From positions 2,071,001 to 2,135,000 of the forward strand of contig CP073340.1 of assembly GCA_018141845.1 (NCBI GenBank): a stretch of DNA of 64,000 nucleotides, in the 5' to 3' direction. The stretch is from Lachnospiraceae bacterium oral taxon 096. GTDB taxonomy: Bacteria > Bacillota > Clostridia > Lachnospirales > Lachnospiraceae. This document shows positions 48,013 through 55,617 of the stretch, one piece after another. Numbering within the stretch: the first letter of the stretch is position 1; every line of letters begins with the position of its first letter. The translations under genes were made by a program, and so were the position numbers. A model generated the notes under the pieces. That model did no database searches. It was not told where the DNA came from and was given only the letters and a program-made list of their open reading frames with translations.

Positions 48013-48706
48013 TCGTCACATCCTTTCTAATAATTTCCATAAATAAATCTTCCAGCTTAGATTGGTTGCTATTTTGCCCTTCATAACTCAAATGTCCCTT
48101 ATTAATGATGCCAATTTTATCCGCAATCTGCCCCACTTCACTCAAAATGTGACTTGATAATATGATTGTAATCCCATGATCTGAAAGCATTTTTATCAAC
48201 TCTCTTAACTCTTGAATTCCCAACGGATCCAACCCATTTGTTGGTTCATCCAAAATTAATAATGACGGGCTGTTAATCAGTGCCATCGCAATACCGAGTC
48301 TCTGTTTCATACCTAAGGAGAACTCTTTTGCTAATTTTTTTCCTGTATTCGTCAATGAAACCATCATAAGTACTTCATCAATTTTCTTCCTATCAATATT
48401 TAGCAAAGTAGTAATAATCTCTAAATTTTCATAAGCCGTTAAATTTGGATAAATAGCTGGATGCTCAATAATTGCCCCAATTTTCTTTACATCATCTGCA
48501 TCTAATACATGATTTTCAAACATCACTTCACCTGAGCTTTTTGGAATCGCTCTTGTTATGATTTTTAGTAATGTTGATTTTCCCGCACCATTAGGGCCCA
48601 ACAGACCATATACCGTGCCTTTTTCCACTTGAATTGAAACATTATTTAGTGCAATCCCATTTTTATATTTTTTTGTCAGTCCTTTCGTTTCTAATAGAAT
48701 ACTCAT
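48002..48706 (-). CDS. LanF/BcrA-type ABC transporter ATP-binding protein
   Basis: A 234-residue ATPase. Walker A LLGPNGAGKSTLLKII, signature EFSLGMKQRLGIAMAL, Walker B LLILDEPTNGLDPLGIQ and the switch His in LSSHILSEVGQI. The LGM-type signature and small size fit the lantibiotic/bacitracin (BcrA) group. The start ATG at 48706 follows GGAGG; an ATG five codons upstream overlaps it. It is the first gene of the LanFEG-RK operon. Confidence 0.88.
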   Translation of the reverse strand: MSILLETKGLTKKYKNGIALNNVSIQVEKGTVYGLLGPNGAGKSTLLKIITRAIPKSSGEVMFENHVLDADDVKKIGAIIEHPAIYPNLTAYENLEIITTLLNIDRKKIDEVLMMVSLTNTGKKLAKEFSLGMKQRLGIAMALINSPSLLILDEPTNGLDPLGIQELRELIKMLSDHGITIILSSHILSEVGQIADKIGIINKGHLSYEGQNSNQSKLEDLFMEIIRKDVTNDD

Positions 48707-48851
48707 TTGATTTACCTCCATAATTTGATGATGTCATTATAAATAATAAAAATAACTAAATTATAACTAGAAAAAATTTTTATGAATTTATATATTTTGA
48801 ATTATATTTTTTGATAAATAAAAAGCACTCCATATCTCTATGAAATGCTTT

Positions 48852-48884
48852 CAAAAAATAGGACCTCTTCTCAGAGGTCCACTT
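48852..48884 (-). terminator. Terminator downstream of the DUF6882-like gene
   Basis: GGACCTC and GAGGTCC form a 7-bp stem with a six-base loop, followed on the minus strand by TATTTTTTG. It lies 4 nt beyond the stop codon. Confidence 0.8.
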
Positions 48885-48887
48885 GTT

Positions 48888-49607
48888 TTATCCGGTTATT
48901 CCGTCAATATTCTTTATTCTCTTTTTGTCACCTATATTCTCAAATCTGATAAGTAACTGCTCTTTGTTTTCAAAAGTTGCATAGATATTGTTGTCTTCCC
49001 AATAGTAGTCACAGCCGTTCCATGCCAAAAATCCCTCCACCAATATCTTATGATCAAGCTCATACAGGCTTATTGCCTTCATTATATTGCTGACAAATCC
49101 TGTAGAATTTACAGGTGCAAAGAACTCTTTAGGCAAATCATACAATGCTACAAAAGCAACACCGCCCGAATGTTTACATGGATAGTATCCATAGTTCTTC
49201 TCACTTATGCCACAGACAATCATAGAAAGAAGATATCCTGTGACACTCTGTGTAAGCGGCAGATTCGGAACAGTTAAAGCACTAAATCCCACTTTTTCTC
49301 CAAAAGCTCTTGCTTCATCCACAAGTTTAAGCAGACTCTCATCAAAACCGTTTATATTCTCCCAACCTCATAGCCAATCATTTGACTGCATTGATTCACT
49401 TCCGATAAATTGAATCGGATATATGTCGTTGCCAATTTTTATTTTTTGTGTGGCAAAATCCACATTCCAGCCCTGTCCATTGGCAACATACATCTCGATC
49501 ATATCCTGTACACGAAGCATACCCCCGAAGACAGCAGATACAACCTGTGTCCAATCGGTGCGATCCATCTCATAGTCTGTTTTTAATATATTTACTCTCT
49601 CAGCCAT
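48888..49607 (-). pseudogene. DUF6882-like gene interrupted by an in-frame TGA
   Basis: About 239 codons. The frame opens with an ATG at 49607, is stopped by TGA at 49368-49370 and then continues in the same frame to 48888. Around the stop it reads SNDWL-TGA-GWENINGF; relatives have a Trp there, so this is a TGG-to-TGA change. The flanking text (GKIGNDIYPIQFIGSES-like and FLAWNGCDYYW) suits DUF6882 proteins of unknown function. Reading through would give one intact protein. Confidence 0.65.
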
Positions 49608-49785
49608 AACACCTCTATAATAATAATATTTCGGTCAAAATACTTAAGAACACAAAGTTTTTTCCAATCCATATCAAGTACCAGTGTAATTCAACCTCTG
49701 ACCATAGTATTATTTAAACAAAATCATTTAACAAATGCAAGCATTATTTTAACACTCTGCACTCTTTCATTACATAATCATCTTT
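49608..49785. other. AT-rich intergenic region
   Basis: No ORF, repeat or hairpin recognised between the DUF6882-like gene and the IS605 right end. It should hold the promoter of the DUF6882-like gene. Confidence 0.4.
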
Positions 49786-49892
49786 GTGAACTACCCATAG
49801 TCTAAAGCCTATGGGCTTCCTGCTTCGCTGACCTCGCAACCTACTATCTCCACAGGCGTTAATTCGGGCAGTCCCTGCCCTATTGTTTTTTC
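49786..49892 (-). ncRNA. Probable reRNA/right-end RNA of the defective IS605 tnpB
   Basis: Between the tnpB stop and the right-end hairpin are GGGCAGGGACTGCCC (a short stem), TTAACGCCTGTGGAG and the palindromic end CCTATGGG. These elements match the TnpB guide-RNA region of IS605 elements. The guide would be the DNA just past the TTCAC-type end. Whether it is still expressed in this broken copy is unknown. Confidence 0.5.
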
Positions 49893-50060
49893 TTATACTA
49901 CTTGTCTTAATCCTTCTGCCAATATATTTTTTGCCGCATTGATATCTCTATCGTGTTTTGTATTGCAGAAAGGACACATCCAATCTCTTACTTTTAGATC
50001 TTTTACATTTGTATTTTTATATCCACAACTAAAACATAGCTGGCTACTTGCATAAAAATC
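49893..50060 (-). pseudogene. 3' fragment of tnpB
   Basis: Fifty-five codons with the TnpB end: [35 protein letters not shown] and stop. This holds the zinc finger and the last catalytic Asp (DRDINAAKN). It joins in frame with the 5' fragment at the Asp codon (GAT) duplicated at 51721-51723. Confidence 0.85.
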
Positions 50061-50094
50061 TCCATTCCGCGGGCAAGCCGCGGCACAAATAGTA

Positions 50095-50290
50095 ATGAAA
50101 GTGTTTTACATCTCAACTCTGTGATTTAAAATATATAACAAGAAGCTATACTACAAAGCACGGGAGGTAAAGTTGTAAAAACTTTCTCTGTTTTAGACAG
50201 CATAAAAATCAGTGTAAGTTCTGTCTTTTCAAGCACAAATAAGTGGTATCATGAATCCGTACACTAAGAATTGTTAAAGCTCTTTGTTTT
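50095..50290 (+). ncRNA. Candidate bridge RNA of the IS110-family element
   Basis: Target loop: stem AGACAG (50195-50200)/CTGTCT (50221-50226) encloses CATAAAAATC, and with the last stem base gives GCATAAAAATC, an exact match to the left flank of the insertion (50050-50060). The 3' side of the loop has TAAGTT, which pairs with most of the right flank ATCTTA. Donor loop: stem AGTG/CACT (50242-50265) encloses GTATC, the sequence at the element's right end, and GAAT, the complement of ATTC at its left end. The RNA boundaries are estimates. Confidence 0.65.
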
Positions 50291-50344
50291 ATTGTGTGGC
50301 AGTTCAGTCAATGGCTTCTTATCTTTTGCGAAAGGAGTTACACT

Positions 50345-51619
50345 ATGAAAGTTACTTATCAAACCTGTTGTGGTGTCGATGTTCACAAATCTTTTCTTGT
50401 TGCCACAATCATCAAAACTACCGCCGGTATTGAACCTTCTTATCAAAAGAAGCGATTCTCTACCTTCAACAATTCTATTTTAGACTTTAAATCGTGGCTT
50501 CTTAAAAATGAATGCCATGATGTCTGTATGGAATCCACAGGTAAATACTGGGTTCCTGTCTTTAATCTTCTCGAAGATCAAATCAACGTTACCATTGCTA
50601 ATCCCAAATGGGTTAAAGCTGTTAAGGGTAACAAGGACGATACCAAAGATTCTAAATGGATTGGAGACTTATTCCGACTGGGACTTGTGAAAAGCAGCTA
50701 CATTCCTTGTAGGTTGATCCGTATTCTTAGAGAATACACAAGATATCGTTACAAGCTTGTTTCTTGCCGTTCAAGTGAAAAGAATAGATATCAGAATGCT
50801 CTTACTGTTTGTAATATCGCATTAGATTCTGTTGTATCCGATATCTTTGGGAAGTCATCCTCATCCATTATCGATTATCTGCTTGAACAATCAGGTACTA
50901 CGATTAACCATGAAGAAATCTCTTCAAAACTTCTTAAGAGCCTCAAATCCAAAGAAGACGCTGTGATTGAATCTATCGAAGGATATCAGATGACTGATGC
51001 CCAGAAATATCGTATGCGCCTAATTCGCGCACATATGGATTATATCACAGCTGAAATCAATGATATAGATAAACAGATTGAATCTTTGATTTCTTCCGAT
51101 CCTGATTATGATAAAGCTATTCGGTTACTAACTACCATTCCGGGTGTCAAACGTGATAGTGCAATTACTATCATCTCCGAAATTGGTATTGATATGTCTC
51201 AGTTTTGTAATTCTAAACGCTTATGTTGTTGGGCAGGTCTTACCCCCGGCAACAATGAATCTGCCGGTAAGAAGAAATCTGTCCGTATTACACGTGCCGG
51301 TGTCTACCTCAAACCTGCATTAGTACAGTGTGCTCATGCAGCCGTGAAATCTGACAAGTCTCCTTACTACAAAACGAAATATGAATCCCTTGTTAAACGC
51401 CGTGGCAAGAAAAGAGCTGTTATTGCCATTGCCCGTATGATTCTTATAGCCATCTACCGGATGCTGTCTACCGGAGAGGTATGGAATCCAAGCGATCTTT
51501 ACAAAATCGATATGCCTGCACCTTTAGCTGAAAAACAGAAGGCTAAGGCTATCAAGCAAGCCAAAAAACTTTTACAAAAGGAAGGACTGCTTCCTCCTGA
51601 TGAACCTTTAGCTTCTTGA
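50345..51619 (+). CDS. IS110-family transposase (DEDD recombinase)
   Basis: A 424-residue recombinase. The N-terminal RuvC-like domain has Asp in CGVDVHKSF, Glu in CMESTGKYW and the Asp pair in DDTKDSKWI. The C-terminal Tnp20 domain has LTTIPGVKRDSAITIISEIG and the conserved AGLTPGNNESAGKKKS with the catalytic Ser. I use the ATG at 50345, eight bases after AAAGGAG, giving the MKVTYQTCCGVDVHK start; a start 17 codons earlier lies in the putative bridge RNA region. The frame is complete. Confidence 0.94.
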   Translation: MKVTYQTCCGVDVHKSFLVATIIKTTAGIEPSYQKKRFSTFNNSILDFKSWLLKNECHDVCMESTGKYWVPVFNLLEDQINVTIANPKWVKAVKGNKDDTKDSKWIGDLFRLGLVKSSYIPCRLIRILREYTRYRYKLVSCRSSEKNRYQNALTVCNIALDSVVSDIFGKSSSSIIDYLLEQSGTTINHEEISSKLLKSLKSKEDAVIESIEGYQMTDAQKYRMRLIRAHMDYITAEINDIDKQIESLISSDPDYDKAIRLLTTIPGVKRDSAITIISEIGIDMSQFCNSKRLCCWAGLTPGNNESAGKKKSVRITRAGVYLKPALVQCAHAAVKSDKSPYYKTKYESLVKRRGKKRAVIAIARMILIAIYRMLSTGEVWNPSDLYKIDMPAPLAEKQKAKAIKQAKKLLQKEGLLPPDEPLAS

Positions 51620-51724
51620 TCAATCTACTAAATCTATATCCTCAAATAAGTTGCCTACTTAAGACAGCTTATTTAAGTGCGCCGGTTTACGGCTTACCTC
51701 TACTTTCTTTCACACTATGTATCT

Positions 51725-52670
51725 ATCTTAATATAATTTCTACCATTCCATTTTGACTTATATTCCAGTTGTCTTGTCAGCTCATACCACGATACATCGC
51801 TTATAGTTTTCGCTAAATTATGATTTTTCACCATATTTTTTATCGGTAAGTTTTCCGAAACTATCACTTGGTTTTCGTTTATAATTTCACTTGAAATCTT
51901 ATGCAGATAATCTTTTCTTGTATTCGCTATTTTCTCATGGCATAGTGCTATTTGTTTCCTTTTTTTCTGATAGTTCCTACTCCCCTTTGTTTTATTTGCT
52001 AATTGTCTTTGTAATTTTGTAAGCTTTTTCTCATATTTTTTAATTGTCTTCGGATTTTCATATTTCTTCCCATCTGATGTGATACATAAATCTTTTATTC
52101 CTAAATCCAATCCTATTTGTCCATTTGTCTTTACAAGTGGACTATGTTCAGTTTCTACAAGAACAGACACATAGTACTTGCCGCTTGGTACCTTAGATAT
52201 CGTTGCTGTTTTTATCCGACCTGAAAATTTTCTATGTAATTTTATTTTTACCCTTTTTAATTTTGGCAGCTTTATTCTTCCTCTATCAAAATCTACAGTT
52301 ATATTCCCATTTGTAAAATTGGTTGTATATGATTTACGATTACTGTGCTTACTCTTAAACTTTGGATAACCTCCATGTTCTTTGAAAAACTTTTGATAAG
52401 CACTATCCATATTATAAATTGCATTTGTTAAAGCAAATTTATCTACTTCTTTTAGCCATTCATAAGCTTTTTTCAGCTCTCTATTGCAATAATTATTACA
52501 ATCTGTTTTACTGACAGACTTTTTTTCTTTTTCATAAGCATCTTTTCTGTACGCAAGGGTTTGATTATATACAAAACGTTATATACAAAACGACAACAGC
52601 CAAATGTCTTTGCTAACTGTATTTCTTGCTCTTTGTTTGGATAAATCCGATATCTATATGCCTTTAACAT
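51725..52670 (-). pseudogene. 5' part of tnpB with a 14-bp tandem duplication
   Basis: The N-terminus reads KAYRYRIYPNKEQEIQLAKTF and continues to QLEYKSKWNGRNYIKI. The repeated 14-mer TTATATACAAAACG (around 52564-52592) shifts the frame at residue ~31. Removing one copy restores it through DCNNYCNRELKKAYEWL to MDSAYQKFF. The RuvC Asp (GLDLGIKDL) and Glu (VSENLPIKNM) are present. A second break comes from the IS110 insertion at 51724. Confidence 0.88.
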
Positions 52671-52824
52671 TAAGCTTACCCGCCTTTCTACCCTTGATTT
52701 TCTATATATTGCTTTAACATTTCTTCAGAAACATTATAATGGTATCGTAATTTAAGACACTTCAAGAGACATTTCTTAATGAATCTGATATACTGTAAAC
52801 ACTACAGAAAGAAGGATTTTTATT

Positions 52825-53172
52825 ATGTCTCGAACAAGAAGAAATTTCTCCGCCAAATTCAAATCAGAATTAGTGATTGAACTGCTCAAAGGAGAAAAAG
52901 ACTTAAATACAATCGCAACCGAAAACAATATTCAGCCAAATCTTCTCCGCAACTGGAAGAAGGAGTTCCTCGATAAAGCATCCGTGGTTTTTGATGACAC
53001 ACGAGAGGATAATCTGAAAGAAAAACTCGCTTTAGAGCGCAAGGAAAAAGCTGAATATGCGAAAAAAGTTGGCCAGCTCACCATGCAGGTGGATTGGTTG
53101 AAAAAAAAATCTGAAGAAACACTTGGACCTGACTACGAGAGTAAATTTAGTCCAAAACCTTTTGAAGACTAA
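52825..53172 (+). CDS. IS3-family transposase OrfA
   Basis: A 115-residue helix-turn-helix protein: the DNA-binding part is FKSELVIELLKGEKDLNTIA followed by IQPNLLRNWKKEFLDKA, then a leucine-zipper-like helix. It is the N-terminal half of the IS3 transposase. The frame passes over a run of nine A's at 53101-53109, beyond which it continues 22 codons. Confidence 0.92.
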   Translation: MSRTRRNFSAKFKSELVIELLKGEKDLNTIATENNIQPNLLRNWKKEFLDKASVVFDDTREDNLKEKLALERKEKAEYAKKVGQLTMQVDWLKKKSEETLGPDYESKFSPKPFED

Positions 53173-53983
53173 AGAACTTCCAGTTAAAACAGGAGCTGCG
53201 CTTCTTGATATCAACCGTACCAGTGTGTATTACAAGGGCACGCCCATATCTCAGGAGGAGTTAGATTGCAAATCGATCATAGATCGATTACACACAGATA
53301 ACCCGGCCTGGGGAGCACGACAGCTGTCTGCTCAGCTGAAGAAGCGTGGGCATCAGGTTGGCCGCCGGAAAACGCGCCGTTATATGAATGAAATGGGGAT
53401 GGATCCAATCTATCCAAAAATGAACCTTTCTAAACGTATGCAACAGGCTAAAGTCTGCCCGTATCTGCTACGAAACGCCGTTATCGACCGTCCTAATCAG
53501 GCATGGTCAATCGACATTACATACATCCCCATCAAGCACGGATTCCTGTATCTGACCGCTGTGATCGACTGGTACAGCCGCTGTATTGTTGGCTGGGAAG
53601 TCGATGATACTCTAGATACCAGAATGGTCATAACTGCGTTAAAAAAGGCGTTTATGGTAGCAAAACCTATTATCCTGAATTCGGATCAGGGCTGTCAGTT
53701 TACAAGCAATGAGTACATGAATTTCCTCAAAGAGAACCAGATCCGTCAAAGTATGGATGGTAAAAGCCGCTGGGCTGATAATATCATGATTGAACGATGG
53801 TTCCGGAGCTTCAAGTACGAGGAAGCATATCTGACCCAATACAACAATATCCGAGAAGCAAGGAAGGCTATTGGGAAATATGTGCATACATACAACTTTG
53901 AACGTTGTCATTCAGCACTCAATAATCAGACACCGGCATCCTGCTATTATCCAATCCTGTTACTGGATGATCATGCAGCCTGA
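53123..53983 (+). CDS. IS3-family transposase OrfB (integrase core)
   Basis: A 286-residue DDE integrase. Catalytic residues are Asp in WSIDITYIP, Asp in LNSDQGCQF and Glu in NIMIERWFRSFK. The frame is +1 relative to orfA, not the -1 expected from IS3 programmed slippage at the A-run. A coding reading in this frame reaches back through NLKKHLDLTT to the A9 run. One A more in the run would give the standard -1 relation; one A fewer would fuse the frames. The listed start is TTG; an OrfAB fusion is the likely product in an intact copy. Confidence 0.88.
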   Translation: MDLTTRVNLVQNLLKTKELPVKTGAALLDINRTSVYYKGTPISQEELDCKSIIDRLHTDNPAWGARQLSAQLKKRGHQVGRRKTRRYMNEMGMDPIYPKMNLSKRMQQAKVCPYLLRNAVIDRPNQAWSIDITYIPIKHGFLYLTAVIDWYSRCIVGWEVDDTLDTRMVITALKKAFMVAKPIILNSDQGCQFTSNEYMNFLKENQIRQSMDGKSRWADNIMIERWFRSFKYEEAYLTQYNNIREARKAIGKYVHTYNFERCHSALNNQTPASCYYPILLLDDHAA

Positions 53984-54098
53984 GGGGGGAGTTTCTCCCC
54001 TACCCAGTTACATATATCAGTTCATTATAAAATGCTTAGATTTTTGTCTAGACAACTGAACCACTATATAAAGCTAGTGGGATTGCGGTAGCATTATT

Positions 54099-54635
54099 TC
54101 AACTAATAATCTTTTCAAACCTGAACATTCCGTCCGAGAACTGTTCGCCCGGTTCTTCTGTACACATTTCCAGATCATTTGGATCCATGTGATATTTGTT
54201 AAAAAACTCCACAATGTGGAAGCAACAACGATTGACGTAAAAATGAATGTTACGCTGCTCAAAATATGGTGTGACCGTTTCCCATACTTTCACTTCCGGG
54301 TATAGTTTTTCGACTGCACACCAAGCAGCATATCCGATGCCTTTGCTCTGGAATGCAGGGGAAACAAAAAGAAGATCAAGGTCTCCATTTTCACCGTCAA
54401 CTTTGATCACTATACCGCCGACTTTTTGCCCATCCAATACGATGCGGTAGGCTTCTCCACCATCAATGGACCGCTCAATCGTATCCCGTGATATAATCTG
54501 TCCCTCTTCTTCTAAGTTGTCTTCTCTAAGTCCAAATTCTTCCATCGCACCATAATTAAAGGCTTCCTGATTATCCAAAATAAACTGTTCTCTATCGCTA
54601 CATTCAAGAGGAAGTAGCTGTACAATAGTATTCAT
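54099..54635 (-). CDS. GNAT-family N-acetyltransferase
   Basis: A 178-residue acetyltransferase. The acetyl-CoA binding loop is SPAFQSKGIGYAAWCAVE (about 103-120), after the beta strand VGGIVIKVDGENGDLDLLFV. The C-terminal segment HFYVNRCCFHIVEFFNKYH is the motif B helix. RBS AAGGAG. It lies just after the IS3 right end. The substrate is unknown. Confidence 0.85.
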   Translation of the reverse strand: MNTIVQLLPLECSDREQFILDNQEAFNYGAMEEFGLREDNLEEEGQIISRDTIERSIDGGEAYRIVLDGQKVGGIVIKVDGENGDLDLLFVSPAFQSKGIGYAAWCAVEKLYPEVKVWETVTPYFEQRNIHFYVNRCCFHIVEFFNKYHMDPNDLEMCTEEPGEQFSDGMFRFEKIIS

Positions 54636-54658
54636 AACTTTACTCCTTGAAACTCTAA

Positions 54659-54815
54659 TTTAGTATACCCATTATTCTCCTTCAAATACAAATTTCTCCG
54701 GCATACCGCATCTTTCTTCCCTATTAAAAGATATTGTCCCGCCACAATAGTCTACAACTTTCTGAAAATCAACTGCATACTCGTGCATTCCAAAATGTTT
54801 GAAACCTCCTAGAGC
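54659..54815 (-). pseudogene. 3' end fragment of an unknown gene (copy 1)
   Basis: An open stretch of about 45 codons ending in ERCGMPEKFVFEGE and a TAA, followed by TGG-GTA-TAC-TAA. The second copy at 58296-58345 reads KFVFEGEYWTY, so TAT appears to have become TAA here. No upstream part survives. The protein family is not recognised. Confidence 0.45.
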
Positions 54816-54907
54816 ACCTTCCAAACCATACCTGTAGAATTATATAAAAACCGGTAATGACCTCCATTTTATTCTAAATGTATGCTAAATTATTTCTATA
54901 TCTCTTA

Positions 54908-55451
54908 TTATTTCCAATATAGTTGTTCGATTTTAATTATATTATCAACAACTTTTTCTGGACTTTCCGATAAATCATAATCAATCCAGAATGAAATAAT
55001 AGTTTCAAAAGATGCAGCGAAGGCTCTTATAACAATTTCATCTGAAATCTTCGTGTATCTTTTAATCTTTTCTCTAATAACAGGGTTGTTATTGATTAGA
55101 TCACAAATTAGTTGTTGAACTTTATCTTTAAACTGAACATGGGGTGCTTTTGATATCGCTTTAAAATGCTTATAATCCTTTTTAATTAATAATAAGGCCT
55201 TTAAAAGCATATCCTCTTTATTTAAATTTCCCTGTGATAAAATCTCCCAAAATCTTTGCATCGTCTCTGTTCCAATAGAATAAGCTAAATCATCCTTATC
55301 AAGAAAATGTTGATAGAATGTTCCTCTGCTAATGTTTGCTCTCTGGGTTATGTTTTCTATGGTTATTTTTGAGTACTCCTTTTCAAGTAGGAGATCTATC
55401 AAAGCAGCCTTGATATTGGTAACGCTATTGGTTTTTCTTTTTTTTTGTCAT
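54908..55451 (-). pseudogene. TetR-family regulator with a frameshift in an A9 tract
   Basis: The main frame (54908-55402) has the TetR helix-turn-helix ITIENITQRANISRGTFYQHF and about 130 residues of ligand domain. It has no ribosome binding site at its only start (TTG). The ATG at 55451 has AGG-A7 spacing, but its frame stops after seven codons. Dropping one A from the A9 run (55438-55446) gives MTKKRKTNSVTNIKAAL and then the intact frame. The run may be slippage-prone, or a sequencing error. Confidence 0.75.
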
Positions 55452-55617
55452 TTTTTTCCTAATTAAACACATTGTTTGATTTTGTCATGGTTAAATATAC
55501 ATGTATTATTATATTATATTTATGTGAATTATGAAAGTTAAAAATGACTGTTTTATATTCACTAAGATAATCGATGTATCGTTAATCAAAAATAATTAAT
55601 GAAAGGAACAGAATTTA

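Larger units (their letters stand above)
50062..51724 (+). mobile_element. IS110-family element with candidate bridge RNA
   Basis: A 1.66-kb element carrying one DEDD transposase. ATCT is found at both junctions (50058-50061 and 51721-51724), and removing the unit leaves a continuous tnpB reading frame, so the ends are defined exactly. There are no terminal inverted repeats, as expected. The 283-base 5' noncoding region holds a hairpin CCGCGGgcaagCCGCGG and a two-loop RNA candidate. The transposase frame is intact. Confidence 0.88.
49786..52672 (-). mobile_element. IS200/IS605-type tnpB element, interrupted by an IS110 element
   Basis: A tnpB-only unit. Its right end is the perfect-looking hairpin CCCATAGtctaaagCCTATGGG near 49790-49820 with the usual TTCAC-type end. 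No tnpA is present. The gene is broken by a 14-bp tandem duplication near 52570 and by the inserted IS110 element (50062-51724), so the element is defective. Confidence 0.7.
52740..54063 (+). mobile_element. IS3-family insertion sequence
   Basis: About 1.32 kb with orfA and orfB. The ends start TGGTATC and (reverse complement of the right end) TGGTTCAG, and imperfect similarity continues inward through TTTAAGACA and TCTAGACA. No clear target duplication was seen. Both frames are long, but the frame relation between them is unusual (see orfB). Confidence 0.8.

Noticed and set aside
49786..52672. Intact IS605 transposon
   Set aside because: tnpB is broken twice and no tnpA is present.
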